Below are positions 45,702-54,093 of a stretch of DNA of 64,000 nt, one piece after another (position 1 is the first letter of the stretch; every line of letters starts with the position of its first letter). The stretch is from Micromonospora coxensis. Its GTDB lineage: Bacteria; Actinomycetota; Actinomycetes; Mycobacteriales; Micromonosporaceae. The translations under genes and the position numbers were made by a program. The notes beneath the pieces are model-generated. The model saw only the letters and a program-made list of their open reading frames with translations. It was not told the DNA's origin and searched no databases. Location of the stretch: the NCBI RefSeq assembly GCF_900090295.1, contig NZ_LT607753.1:2046001-2110000 (forward strand), in the 5' to 3' direction.

Positions 45702-46286
45702 ATGGACCACACCACCACCCACCGGTGGCGCACCCTCGACATCGTCATCGCGGCGGTGCTCGGGGTCGCCTTCGGCGTCATCTTCTGGGCCTGGGGCCTG
45801 CTCTGGAACGGCCCGGCGGACGCCATCCCGCTGCCCGGGCGGGCCGCCATCTACGGCGTCTGGCTGGTGCCGGCCGTCCTCGGCGGGCTGATCATCCGCA
45901 AGCCGGGGGCCGCCTTCTTCACCCTCACCGTGGCCGCGCTGGTGTCGGTGGCGCTGGGCAGCAGCTGGGGCTGGACGCTGGTGATCCAGGGCCCGCTGGA
46001 GGCGGCCGCCGCGGAGCTGGCCTTCGCCGCGTTCGCGTACCGCAACTTCCGGCTGCCCGTCGCGCTGCTGGCGGCGACCCTGGCCGGGCTGGCCGCCGCG
46101 CTCTACGACGTCTTCGTCTGGTACCCGGGGACGGCGTGGGGCAGCTTCCGGCTCCCGTACATCCTGATCACCGCGGCCAGCTCGCTGGTGGTCGCCGGCT
46201 TCGGCGCCGTCGCCCTCACCCGCGCCCTCGCGAACACCGGCGTCCTCGACCGCTTCCCCGCCGGCCGCGAACGCGCCACGGTCTGA
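45702..46286 (+). CDS. ykoE: ECF transporter substrate-specific subunit, thiamine-precursor type
   Basis: 194-residue S component with five or six spans: LDIVIAAVLGVAFGVIFWAW, IYGVWLVPAVLGGLIIRKPG, SSWGWTLVIQGPLEAAAAEL, and YDVFVWYPGTAWGSFRLPYI. The WGLLWN and charged residues near the extracellular side fit YkoE, which imports the thiamine precursor HMP or related pyrimidines. It has a TPP riboswitch in its leader and is followed by the duplicated ATPase and T-component genes. The ATG has GGGAG seven bases upstream. Confidence 0.92.
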   Translation: MDHTTTHRWRTLDIVIAAVLGVAFGVIFWAWGLLWNGPADAIPLPGRAAIYGVWLVPAVLGGLIIRKPGAAFFTLTVAALVSVALGSSWGWTLVIQGPLEAAAAELAFAAFAYRNFRLPVALLAATLAGLAAALYDVFVWYPGTAWGSFRLPYILITAASSLVVAGFGAVALTRALANTGVLDRFPAGRERATV

Positions 46287-46381
46287 CCACCCACCCCCGT
46301 GTTGATGATGACGTCGACGGCGACGTGGCCCGCGGACACCGCCGTCGACGCCATGGTCACGGAACGGACGGAGGGGCCGGC

Positions 46382-47809
46382 GTGGCGGCGGTGACACTGC
46401 GCGGGTTCGGGTGGCGGCACGCCGGGCGCAAGCGCTGGGCGCTGCGCGGGGTGGACCTGCGGGTCGAGGCGGGCGAGCGGATGCTGCTGCTCGGGCCCTC
46501 CGGCGCCGGCAAGAGCACCCTGCTGTCCGCCCTGGCCGGGCTGCTGCCGGAGGACTCCGGCGAGCAGGAGGGCACCGTCGAGATCGACGGCCTCGACCCG
46601 CGCAAGGCCCGCGAGCGGGTCGGCATCGTCTTCCAGGACCCGGAGTCGCAGCTGGTGATGGCCCGCTGCGGGGACGACGTCGCGTTCGGGCTGGAGAACC
46701 GCGGGGTGCCGACCGACGAGATCTGGCCCCGGGTCGACGAGGCGCTGCGCCGGGTCGGGTTCCCGTACCACCGGGACCGGGCCACCGCCGCCCTCTCCGG
46801 CGGCGAGCAGCAGCGACTCGCCCTGGCCGGCGCGCTCGTGCTGCGCCCCGGGCTGCTGCTGCTCGACGAGCCGACCGCCAACCTCGACCCGGTCGGCGGC
46901 GAACTGGTCCGCGAGGCGGTCGCCGGCGCGCTGGACGCCGACACCACCCTGATCCTGGTCGAGCACCGGGTGGCCGACGCGCTGCCACTGGTCGACCGGG
47001 TGGTGGTGCTGGAGCCCGGCGGCGGGGTCCGCGCGGACGGCCCACCGGAGGCGGTCTTCGCCGGGTACGGCGACACGCTCGCCGACGAGGGCGTCTGGGT
47101 GCCCGGGCACCCGATCCCGCCCCGGCGCGCCACCGCGCCGGCCGGGGAGGCGCTGCTCACCGCCGAACGGCTCGGGCTGCCGCACCGGCTGGCCGCCACC
47201 GACCTCCAGGTACGCGCCGGTGAGGCGCTCGCCGTGCTCGGCCCGAACGGGGCCGGCAAGTCCACCCTGGCCCTGCTGCTCGGCGGTCTGCTGCGCCCGG
47301 GGACCGGACGGGTCGTCGCCACCGCCGCACTGGCCGACCGGGACGCCGGCACTCCCCCGCACCGCTGGCGGGCGCCCGCCCTGGCCCGCCGGATCGGCTC
47401 GGTCTTCCAGGACCCGGAGCACCAGTTCGTCACCGGCACCGTCGGCGACGAACTGGCGCTCGGCCCCCGGCGCACCGGACGACCCGAGCCGGCGGTCAAG
47501 GCCACCGTGGACGCGCTGCTGGACCGGTTGCGGCTGACCAGGCTGGCCGGCGCCAACCCGTACACCCTCTCCGGCGGGGAGGCGCGGCGGCTGAGCGTGG
47601 CGACCGCCCTGGCCACCGCGCCCCACCTGCTCATCTGCGACGAACCCACCTTCGGCCAGGACCGGCGGACCTGGCGTGAGCTGGTCGACCTCTTCGCCGA
47701 CCTGCGCGACGCGGGGCACGGCGTCGTCACGGTCACCCACGACGCGGACTTCGTCGCCGCGCTCGCCGACCGCACCGTCACCCTGCGCCGCCCCGAGGAC
47801 CGGCCGTGA
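46382..47809 (+). CDS. ykoD: ECF transporter ATPase with two fused nucleotide-binding domains
   Basis: 475 residues with two ABC ATPase domains in one chain, the YkoD arrangement. Domain 1: Walker A GPSGAGKS (38-45), signature LSGGEQQRLALAG, Walker B LLLLDEPTANLD. Domain 2: Walker A GPNGAGKS, SVFQDPEHQFVTGTVGDEL (the Q-loop with the ECF-typical EHQ), signature LSGGEARRLSVATALA and LLICDEPTFGQD. GTG at 46382 has GGAGGGG five bases upstream. Energises uptake with the YkoC scaffold. Its stop overlaps the start of ykoC by four bases (GTGA). Confidence 0.95.
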   Translation: MAAVTLRGFGWRHAGRKRWALRGVDLRVEAGERMLLLGPSGAGKSTLLSALAGLLPEDSGEQEGTVEIDGLDPRKARERVGIVFQDPESQLVMARCGDDVAFGLENRGVPTDEIWPRVDEALRRVGFPYHRDRATAALSGGEQQRLALAGALVLRPGLLLLDEPTANLDPVGGELVREAVAGALDADTTLILVEHRVADALPLVDRVVVLEPGGGVRADGPPEAVFAGYGDTLADEGVWVPGHPIPPRRATAPAGEALLTAERLGLPHRLAATDLQVRAGEALAVLGPNGAGKSTLALLLGGLLRPGTGRVVATAALADRDAGTPPHRWRAPALARRIGSVFQDPEHQFVTGTVGDELALGPRRTGRPEPAVKATVDALLDRLRLTRLAGANPYTLSGGEARRLSVATALATAPHLLICDEPTFGQDRRTWRELVDLFADLRDAGHGVVTVTHDADFVAALADRTVTLRRPEDRP

Positions 47810-48606
47810 TCAGCCTGGAACCGGTCGCCGCGCCGGACGCGCCGCTGGCCCGGCGCAACCCGGTGGCGAAGCTCGCCGCGGCGCTGGTCTTCTCCGTCGT
47901 GATGGTCGCCACCCTGGATCCGGTCGCGCCGGCCATCGCCATCGCCGTCGAACTGGCCCTGCTGCCGCTGTTCGGCATCCGCTACCGGGTGCTGGCCCGG
48001 CGGGCGCTGCCGCTGCTCGTCGGCGGGGCCGGGATCGTGGTCACCCTGGTGCTCTTCGCCGCGGACCGCTCCGGCCGGGTGCTGCTCGACGCCGGCCCGC
48101 TGCTGGTCACCTCCGGGGTGCTGCTCACCGCGCTGGGCCTGGCGCTGCGGATGTTCGCGGTGGCCCTGCCCGGGATCATCGTGTTCGCCACCACCGACCC
48201 GACCGACCTGGCCGACGCGCTGGTGCAGAACGCGAAGGCGCCGGCCCGGTTCGCGATCGGCGCGCTGGCGGCGTTCCGGCTGGTGCCGCTGCTCGGCCAG
48301 GAGTGGCAGATGATCGAGATGGCCCGCCGGGCGCGGGGCGTGGACGCCGGCCGCAACCCGGTGGCCCGGCTGCGGCTGTTCACCTCGACGGCGTTCGCCC
48401 TGCTGGTGGGCGCGATCCGGCGGGGCACCCGGCTCGCGGTGGCGATGGACGCCCGGGGCTTCGACGCCGGCACCCCGCGTACGGTCGCCCGCCGGCAGCA
48501 CTTCGGCGTGGCGGACGCCCTGCTGGTCGTCGGGGCGGCGGTGCTGGCCGGGGCGGCGCTGGCGGTCAGCGTCGCGCTCGGCACCTTCCGCCCCCTGATC
48601 GGCTGA
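47806..48606 (+). CDS. ykoC: ECF transporter transmembrane (T) subunit
   Basis: 266-residue membrane scaffold of the CbiQ family linking YkoE and YkoD. It begins PLARRNPVAKLAAALVFSVV and carries the paired coupling motifs EMARRARGVDAGRNP and AVAMDARGFDAGTPR, which dock in the ATPase grooves. About five spans. The GTG overlaps the ykoD stop. The 3' end is partly duplicated downstream (48639-48653), including the stop codon context. Confidence 0.94.
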   Translation: MISLEPVAAPDAPLARRNPVAKLAAALVFSVVMVATLDPVAPAIAIAVELALLPLFGIRYRVLARRALPLLVGGAGIVVTLVLFAADRSGRVLLDAGPLLVTSGVLLTALGLALRMFAVALPGIIVFATTDPTDLADALVQNAKAPARFAIGALAAFRLVPLLGQEWQMIEMARRARGVDAGRNPVARLRLFTSTAFALLVGAIRRGTRLAVAMDARGFDAGTPRTVARRQHFGVADALLVVGAAVLAGAALAVSVALGTFRPLIG

Positions 48607-48653
48607 CTCCCGGCAGCCCGGCGGGCACCGCTGACCGGCCCTGATCGGCTGAC
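48593..48653. repeat. Duplicated ykoC 3' end
   Basis: CCCTGATCGGCTGAC occurs at 48593-48607, including the ykoC stop, and again at 48639-48653. The sequence after each copy is also similar (GGCGGGCACCG). The period is 46 bases. Confidence 0.75.
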
Positions 48654-48695
48654 CCGGGCGGCCGGCGGGCACCGTCGGGGGCACCGCTGACCGTT

Positions 48696-48735
48696 CCCGG
48701 CCGGCCACCGTGGCGGAGCACGGCAGCCGGCCGGG
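48696..48735. terminator. Hairpin between ykoC and the convergent small gene
   Basis: CCCGGCCGGC pairs with GCCGGCCGGG (48696-48705 and 48726-48735), with an inner CCGTG/CACGG stem. It is placed between convergent stops at 48606 and 48747. Confidence 0.75.
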
Positions 48736-48746
48736 AGCCGGGTCGG

Positions 48747-48971
48747 TCAGCTGCGCCGGAAGGCGTACCGGCGGGTCTGCCCCCGCGCGGCGGTCGAGCC
48801 GCCGCGGACCCGCGACGGCGGCGGGACCGGGGCCGGCCGGGCGACGCCGGACGAATCGGCGTCGTCGGCGAGGGTGACCGGGGTGATGGGCGACACGGTG
48901 GACGCGGCAAGGTCCGCCACGCTCACCTGCACCTCGGACCGGGACTTCTTCGGGCTGCGCCTGGCGGGCAT
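48747..48971 (-). CDS. Small basic hypothetical protein
   Basis: 74 residues. It starts MPARRSPKKSRSEVQVSVAD and ends in GQTRRYAFRRS, with many Arg/Lys and a Pro-rich middle. No membrane span and no recognised domain; probably cytoplasmic and possibly nucleic-acid binding. The ATG at 48971 has a perfect AAGGAGG six bases upstream, the best reason to believe the gene. An upstream in-frame start at 49076 has no such signal. It lies divergent to gnd and convergent with ykoC. Confidence 0.65.
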   Translation of the reverse strand: MPARRSPKKSRSEVQVSVADLAASTVSPITPVTLADDADSSGVARPAPVPPPSRVRGGSTAARGQTRRYAFRRS

Positions 48972-49334
48972 ACGCTGCCTCCTTCTGTGGACGGACCGCG
49001 CCACCGCACGGGGCGGACGGTCGACGGACGGGACGGCCCGGACGACCACAGCGGAAGGACCACGACGAGGTGGCACGCGGACGCCCGGAGCTCACGGACC
49101 CGCGGCGGCGACAGCAGCGGCGGGTCGGGCTCTCGAAGAGGGGCGTCAGATGCGCATACCGGCACGCTAACCCACCGCCGAGGCACGCGCACCCGAATTT
49201 CGTCGCCACCCCGCGAACCCGCCGGGCCGCGGCGACGGCCACCGCCCGCCGCCCGGCGCTCACGCAGCGTCCCCGGCACCGGCCGGGCACGATACGGTCG
49301 CAGCACGACAGTCGTACGAGAAGGGCGGACACGG
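48972..49334. other. Divergent intergenic region, small basic gene / gnd
   Basis: 363 bases with no supported gene. Strongly G/C-rich with a slightly A/T-richer stretch around 49140-49205, which would suit the divergent promoters. No confident promoter hexamers, operators or large repeats were seen. Confidence 0.5.
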
Positions 49335-50777
49335 ATGGCTCAGCAGGCGACGGCGCAGATCGGGGTCACCGGGCTGGCGGTGATGGGCCGCAACCTGGCC
49401 CGGAACCTGGCTCGCAACGGCTTCACCGTGGCGGTGCACAACCGCTCGCCGGAGCGCACCCGCAGTCTCGTCGCCGAACACGGCGACGAGGGCAGCTTCG
49501 TGCCGTCGGAGTCCCTGGCCGACTTCGTCGCCTCGCTGGAGCGGCCCCGCGCCGTGATCGTGATGGTCAAGGCCGGCGCGCCCACCGACGCGGTCATCGA
49601 CGAACTGGTCCCACTGCTGGAGGAGGGGGACATCGTCGTCGACGCCGGCAACGCGCACTTCGCCGACACCCGCCGCCGGGAGGAGGCGTTGCGCGGGCAC
49701 GGGCTGCACTTCGTCGGCACCGGCGTCTCCGGCGGCGAGGAGGGCGCGCTGCGCGGCCCGAGCATCATGCCGGGCGGCTCCGCCGAGTCGTACGCGAAGC
49801 TCGGCCCGATCTTCGAGAGGATCGCCGCCCAGGTGGACGGCACCCCGTGCTGCCGGCACATCGGCCCGGACGGCGCCGGGCACTTCGTCAAGATGGTCCA
49901 CAACGGCATCGAGTACGCCGACATGCAGCTCATCGCCGAGGCGTACGACCTGCTGCGGGCCGGGCTGTCGGCCAGCCCGGCGGAGATCGCGGAGATCTTC
50001 CGGGAGTGGAACACCGGCGAGTTGGAGTCGTTCCTCATCGAGATCACCGCCGACGTGCTGGCGCACACCGACGCGGCGACCGGCCGCGCCTTCGTCGACG
50101 TGGTGCTCGACCAGGCCGAGCAGAAGGGCACCGGCCGCTGGACCGTGCAGAGCGCGCTGGACCTGGGCATCCCGATCACCGGCATCGCCGAGGCGACCTT
50201 CGCCCGCTCGTTGTCGGGCCACGCCGGGCAGCGCGAGGCCGCCCGCCGGGCGTTCGGCGACGCCGGTGAGAAGTGGCAGGTCGAGGATCGGGAGACCTTC
50301 GTCGAGGACGTCCGGCGGGCGCTGCTGGCCAGCAAGATCGTCGCGTACGCGCAGGGCTTCGACCACATCCGCGCCGGCAGCCGGGAGTACGACTGGGACA
50401 TCGACCTGGGCGGCACCGCCACCATCTGGCGGGGCGGCTGCATCATCCGGGCCCGCTTCCTGGACCGCATCCGCGAGGCGTACGACGCGCAGCCGGAGCT
50501 GCCGACGCTGCTGGTCGCGCCGTACTTCGCCGACGCGGTGCGCGACGGCGTGCCGAGCTGGCGGCGGGTGGTCGTGGACGCGGCCCGGGCCGGCGTGCCC
50601 ACCCCGGCGTTCTCCTCGTCGCTGGCGTACTTCGACGGGCTGCGCGCCGAGCGGCTGCCGGCCGCCCTGATCCAGGGCCTGCGGGACAACTTCGGCGCGC
50701 ACACCTACCTCCGGGTCGACCGGCCGGGGGCGTTCCACACGCTCTGGGCCAGCGACCGCGCCGAGGTGCAGGGCTGA
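49335..50777 (+). CDS. gnd: 6-phosphogluconate dehydrogenase, decarboxylating
   Basis: 480-residue cytoplasmic enzyme of the oxidative pentose phosphate pathway, making ribulose 5-phosphate, CO2 and NADPH. The Rossmann motif is GVTGLAVMGRNLARNLARNG, then VVDAGNAHFADTRRREEAL. The substrate-binding pattern is GTGVSGGEEGALRGPSIMPG, followed by GAGHFVKMVHNGIEYADMQL with the catalytic Lys and the IEYADMQ signature. QKGTGRWTVQSALDLGIPIT completes it. The length is that of the long dimeric form, not the short NAD-type. The ATG at 49335 begins shortly before the Rossmann strand. Followed by two hairpins. Confidence 0.97.
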   Translation: MAQQATAQIGVTGLAVMGRNLARNLARNGFTVAVHNRSPERTRSLVAEHGDEGSFVPSESLADFVASLERPRAVIVMVKAGAPTDAVIDELVPLLEEGDIVVDAGNAHFADTRRREEALRGHGLHFVGTGVSGGEEGALRGPSIMPGGSAESYAKLGPIFERIAAQVDGTPCCRHIGPDGAGHFVKMVHNGIEYADMQLIAEAYDLLRAGLSASPAEIAEIFREWNTGELESFLIEITADVLAHTDAATGRAFVDVVLDQAEQKGTGRWTVQSALDLGIPITGIAEATFARSLSGHAGQREAARRAFGDAGEKWQVEDRETFVEDVRRALLASKIVAYAQGFDHIRAGSREYDWDIDLGGTATIWRGGCIIRARFLDRIREAYDAQPELPTLLVAPYFADAVRDGVPSWRRVVVDAARAGVPTPAFSSSLAYFDGLRAERLPAALIQGLRDNFGAHTYLRVDRPGAFHTLWASDRAEVQG

Positions 50778-50792
50778 CCGGGGCCGACAGCG

Positions 50793-50824
50793 GGTCGCGC
50801 CGTCCCCACCGGGACGCCGCGACC
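50793..50824 (+). terminator. Hairpin terminator of gnd
   Basis: GGTCGCG and CGCGACC close a stem that continues after one C/C mismatch with CGTCCC/GGGACG and a CACC loop, 15 bases past the gnd stop. Confidence 0.75.
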
Positions 50825-50837
50825 TGCCGTGGCCCGG

Positions 50838-50868
50838 GTCCGGTCGCGGTCGGAACCGGCGACCGGAC
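50838..50868. terminator. Second hairpin after gnd
   Basis: GTCCGGTCGC and its exact complement (50838-50847 and 50859-50868) around an 11-base loop, between the gnd terminator and the convergent small gene at 50892. Confidence 0.6.
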
Positions 50869-50891
50869 GGCCCGTACCGGGTGACCGGGGC

Positions 50892-51122
50892 TCACCAGGC
50901 CCGGTGCGTCTCCTCCGGAGGGGTCGGCGCCCAGCCCGCGGCCGGTTCGCCGGCCGCCAGCTCGCCGATCTCGCCGGAGCGCACGGCCGGGGTGTGCCCC
51001 AGCTCGGCGCAGTACCGCTCGGCGACGCCGGCGCAGACGTCGACGACCCGCGTCCGCTGCGTGGCGTCGACCAGACCCGCGCCGGCCAGCGCGGCGGTCA
51101 TCTCGTACCGGAGATCCCGCAT
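50892..51122 (-). CDS. Small hypothetical protein
   Basis: 76 residues: MRDLRYEMTAALAGAGLVDA, then TQRTRVVDVCAGVAERYCAE, and a less ordered C-terminus ending EETHRAW. Two Cys and a helical N-terminus; no membrane span and no known family. ATG at 51122 has GGGGGTGG just upstream; an ATG at 51155 would add eleven residues. The gene is convergent with gnd. Codon usage is consistent with coding, but a small gene of this size remains uncertain. Confidence 0.55.
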   Translation of the reverse strand: MRDLRYEMTAALAGAGLVDATQRTRVVDVCAGVAERYCAELGHTPAVRSGEIGELAAGEPAAGWAPTPPEETHRAW

Positions 51123-51247
51123 GTCCACCCCCGTGGCGGGCGTCCGCCTCGGCACGCCCTCACGCCGATCGTATGCGCCGACGGGGGCCGGCCCGCCGGG
51201 AACGCGTCAGCGCCGTCCCCGACCGGGGACGGCGCTGACGTCGGCGC

Positions 51248-51433
51248 TCACCAGAACCGGCGACGCTTGGCCTTCTGCGGGCGCAGCATGTCGGCGCCCT
51301 TGGCCAGCAGGCGGCTCACGCCGGTGGGGCCACGCCGGGCCTCCAGCGTGTGGCTGAGCCGACGGGCGCCGGCCGCCGCCAGCGGCACGGCGACCGCCAT
51401 GACCGCCCACTGGGCAATCCGCTTCTGAATCAT
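51248..51433 (-). CDS. Small basic protein with one hydrophobic segment
   Basis: 61 residues: MIQKRIAQWAVMAVAVPLAA forms a possible membrane helix, followed by a basic tail (AGARRLSHTLEARRGPTGVS and MLRPQKAKRRRFW). This resembles short actinobacterial membrane proteins of unknown role. The ribosome site GGAGG lies ten bases before the ATG within a perfect 9-base hairpin (51441-51469), so translation may be controlled. It follows uppS on the same strand after about 100 bases. Confidence 0.65.
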   Translation of the reverse strand: MIQKRIAQWAVMAVAVPLAAAGARRLSHTLEARRGPTGVSRLLAKGADMLRPQKAKRRRFW

Positions 51434-51440
51434 GTGGGTT

Positions 51441-51469
51441 CACCTCCGCGATCGGCTGCTGCGGAGGTG
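51441..51469 (-). promoter_or_regulatory. Hairpin sequestering the ribosome binding site of the 61-residue gene
   Basis: On the mRNA, CACCTCCGC pairs perfectly with GCGGAGGTG across an 11-base loop. The downstream arm contains the GGAGG ribosome site, seven bases before the ATG. The fold would hide the site. Confidence 0.6.
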
Positions 51470-51530
51470 GTACCCCGGGTCCGAGATCGCCAATCGTGAC
51501 CAGCGTGACCATCGGACCGGCGGGCGACCG

Positions 51531-52343
51531 TCAGGACGGCGGGGCGACCGGGTTGGGCAGCGCGCCACCGAAGCGGCGGTCCCGCTGCGCGTACAGCTCG
51601 CAGGCGTACCAGAGGTGGCGGCGGTCGAAATCGGGCCAGAGGGTGTCGAGGAAGACCAGCTCCGCGTACGCGGTCTGCCAGAGCAGGAAGTTGGAGATCC
51701 GCTCCTCGCCGGAGGGCCGCAGGAAGAGGTCCACCTCGGGGATCTCCGGGTGGTAGAGGTACTTCGCCACGGTCTTCTCGGTGACCTTCGCCGGGTCGAG
51801 CCGGCCGGCGGCCACGTCCCGGGCGATCGCGGCGGCGGCGTCGGCGATCTCGGCCTGCCCGCCGTAGTTGACGCAGAACTGCAGGGTCAGCGTCGAGTTG
51901 CCCCGGGACATCTCCTCGGCGGTCTGCAACTCGGAGATGACGCTCTTCCACAGCCGGCCGGCCCGCCCGGACCACACCACCCGGACGCCCAGCTCGACCA
52001 GCTGGTCCCGGCGGCGGCGGATGACGTCCCGGTTGAAGCCCATCAGGAAGCGGACCTCGTCGGGCGAGCGCCGCCAGTTCTCGGTGGAGAAGGCGTACGC
52101 CGACAGGTAGGGGATGCCCAGCTCGATCGCGCCCTCGATGGTGTCGAAGAGGCTGTGCTCGCCCGCCTCGTGACCCTTGGTGCGGGGCAGGCCGCGCTCC
52201 TTGGCCCACCGGCCGTTGCCGTCCATCACCACCGCGACGTGCTTCGGCACCGCCTCGGCGGGCAACGCCGGCGGCCGGGCGCCCGACGGGTGCGGCGTCG
52301 GCGGCACCGGCTCACGCCGGCCGGCCCTCATCGATCGGATCAC
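51531..52343 (-). CDS. uppS: Isoprenyl (undecaprenyl) diphosphate synthase
   Basis: 270-residue cis-prenyltransferase making the polyprenyl diphosphate carrier for cell-wall synthesis. Catalytic Asp41 is in [20 protein letters not shown]. Other signatures are [58 protein letters not shown] and [21 protein letters not shown] chose the GTG at 52343, which overlaps the recO stop (GTGA) and has GGGAG eight bases upstream; an ATG four codons in (52331) is the alternative. The recO-uppS pair is a standard actinobacterial arrangement. Confidence 0.95.
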   Translation of the reverse strand: MIRSMRAGRREPVPPTPHPSGARPPALPAEAVPKHVAVVMDGNGRWAKERGLPRTKGHEAGEHSLFDTIEGAIELGIPYLSAYAFSTENWRRSPDEVRFLMGFNRDVIRRRRDQLVELGVRVVWSGRAGRLWKSVISELQTAEEMSRGNSTLTLQFCVNYGGQAEIADAAAAIARDVAAGRLDPAKVTEKTVAKYLYHPEIPEVDLFLRPSGEERISNFLLWQTAYAELVFLDTLWPDFDRRHLWYACELYAQRDRRFGGALPNPVAPPS

Positions 52344-53215
52344 TCGGTCATCTCCCTGCTCACGCCGTCCACCCCGGCCCCGACGCCACGCGGGGGCGGG
52401 ACCGGGCCGGCCGCGCCACCGCCCGGTGGCGGGACCACGCCGGCCGCCGGGGCACCCCGGTCGACCAGCGGCAGCGAGCGTAGCGCGCGCTCCAGGTGCC
52501 ACTGCAGGTGCGCCGCGACCAGGCCGCTGCACTCCCGGCGTACGCCGGTCTCGGTGGCGTCCGCGATCTGCCAGTCGCCGCTGGTCAGCGCGGACATCAG
52601 GTCGATGGTGGCCGGGGCGGGATGGGCCGCGCCGGGGGGCCGGCAGTCCGGGCAGACCGCGCCGCCGGCCGGGACGGAGAACGCCCGGTGCCGCCCCGGG
52701 GCGCCGCAGACCGCGCAGGCGGTCAGCGCCGGCGCCCAGCCGGCGAGCGCCATGCCGCGCAGCAGGTACGCGTCGAGCACCAGGGTGGTGGCGTGCTCGC
52801 CCCGGGCGAGGGCCTTCAGCGCGCCGAGGGTGAGCTGGAACAGCCGCAGCGAGGGCTCCCGCTCGACGGGGGTGAGCCGTTCGGCGGTCTCGGCGATCGC
52901 GCTGGCCGCCGTGTAGCGGGGGTAGTCGCCGAGGAACCGCTTGCCGTAGAGGTCGATCCCCTCGACCTGGCTGACGGTGTGCAGCGAGCTGCCCTGGTTG
53001 CCCTTCGGGTCGCCGGCGAGCTGGAGGTCGACGTGGCCGAACGGCTCCAGCCGGGCGCCGAACCTGCTGCTGGTGCGCCGTACGCCCCGGGCCACCGCGC
53101 GCAGCCGGCCGTGCCGCCGGGTCAGCAGGGTGATGATCCGGTCGGACTCGCCCAGCTTCTGCACACGCAGCACCACCGCGTCGTCGCGGTAGAGCTGTCG
53201 GCGGTACCCGGCCAT
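52340..53215 (-). CDS. recO: DNA repair protein RecO
   Basis: 291-residue mediator of RecF-pathway recombination. The N-terminal OB-fold begins [20 protein letters not shown], then [20 protein letters not shown]. The helical domain includes [20 protein letters not shown]. The C-terminal zinc finger has CAVCG and CPDC pairs. The last 40 residues are Pro/Gly-rich. ATG at 53215. Its stop overlaps uppS. The region upstream has no gene on this strand until the acyltransferase, so recO likely starts the recO-uppS transcript. Confidence 0.95.
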   Translation of the reverse strand: MAGYRRQLYRDDAVVLRVQKLGESDRIITLLTRRHGRLRAVARGVRRTSSRFGARLEPFGHVDLQLAGDPKGNQGSSLHTVSQVEGIDLYGKRFLGDYPRYTAASAIAETAERLTPVEREPSLRLFQLTLGALKALARGEHATTLVLDAYLLRGMALAGWAPALTACAVCGAPGRHRAFSVPAGGAVCPDCRPPGAAHPAPATIDLMSALTSGDWQIADATETGVRRECSGLVAAHLQWHLERALRSLPLVDRGAPAAGVVPPPGGGAAGPVPPPRGVGAGVDGVSREMTE

Positions 53216-53316
53216 CGGGTCATTCTCCCTCGGGGTGGGAAATCAGGGTCGGATCGGGGTGGTCCGGGGCCCGTCCCCGATGCGCGGCGCGGCGGACCGA
53301 CCGTAGGTTGCTGACC

Positions 53317-54093
53317 ATGGCTCTCCCCCGTACCGCCGTCGCCCTGGGCACGGCCGCCACCCTGATCCTCGCCGCCGGGTGTGACACGCTCTCCTTCCGC
53401 CGGCTGGACTTCGACCAGACCGAGACCGCGCGGATCGCCACGATCACGGTACGGCCGGGCGCGGGGGACGTGGTGGTGCGGGGAACCGGCCCGGCCACCG
53501 AGGTACGCATCAAGCGGGTGCTGCGCTACCAGGGCGACCAGCCCGAGCGCACGTACGAGATCCAGGGCGACGAGCTGGTGCTGGACGCCGACTGCGGCCC
53601 TCGCTGCTCGGTGTCGTACGAGGTGACCGCCCCGGAGGGGGTCCGGGTGCGGGGTGAGACCGGCTCGGGCAACGTCGAGCTGTCCAAGGTCGGCGCGGTG
53701 GAGTTCACCCTGGGCTCGGGCAACATCCGGGTCGCCACCGCCGGCGGTCCGGTGCAGGCCGAGACCGGTTCCGGCGACATCGAGGTGTCGGCGGTCCCCG
53801 CACCGGTCACGTTGCGCGCCTCCTCCGGCAACATCACCGGTCTGCGCCTCGGCGGCGAGGTGGACGCCGAGGCCAGCTCCGGCAACGTGACGATCGAACT
53901 GGACCGGCCGGTGTCGGCCCGGGCACACGCCAGCAGCGGCGACGTGGAGCTGCTGGTGCCCGACGGCCGGTACCGGGTCCGGTCCCACACCGGCTCGGGC
54001 GACGCCGAGCTGGGGGTGCCGGACGACCCGGGCGCGTCGGCACTGCTGGACGTGAGCACGGGCAGCGGCAACGTCACGGTCAACCGACGCTGA
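53317..54093 (+). CDS. DUF4097-type beta-helical lipoprotein
   Basis: 258 residues. Lipobox LILAAGC gives Cys22. The mature protein is built from repeated beta-strand units of the DUF4097/adhesin-like fold: ETGSGNVELSKVGAVEFTLG, SGNIRVATAGGPVQAETGSG, DIEVSAVPAPVTLRASSGNI, SGNVTIELDRPVSARAHASS and HTGSGDAELGVPDDPG. The recurring (S/G)SG(N/D) turns point to a right-handed beta helix. Anchored on the outer face of the membrane; partner unknown. The ATG at 53317 starts the signal peptide. The last 14 bases overlap the end of the convergent acyltransferase gene. Confidence 0.88.
   Translation: MALPRTAVALGTAATLILAAGCDTLSFRRLDFDQTETARIATITVRPGAGDVVVRGTGPATEVRIKRVLRYQGDQPERTYEIQGDELVLDADCGPRCSVSYEVTAPEGVRVRGETGSGNVELSKVGAVEFTLGSGNIRVATAGGPVQAETGSGDIEVSAVPAPVTLRASSGNITGLRLGGEVDAEASSGNVTIELDRPVSARAHASSGDVELLVPDGRYRVRSHTGSGDAELGVPDDPGASALLDVSTGSGNVTVNRR

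Noticed and set aside
46357..49332. Minus-strand frame of 991 codons across the thiamine operon
   Set aside because: Antisense to ykoD and ykoC, with low-complexity Ser/Arg-rich translation and no recognisable domain.
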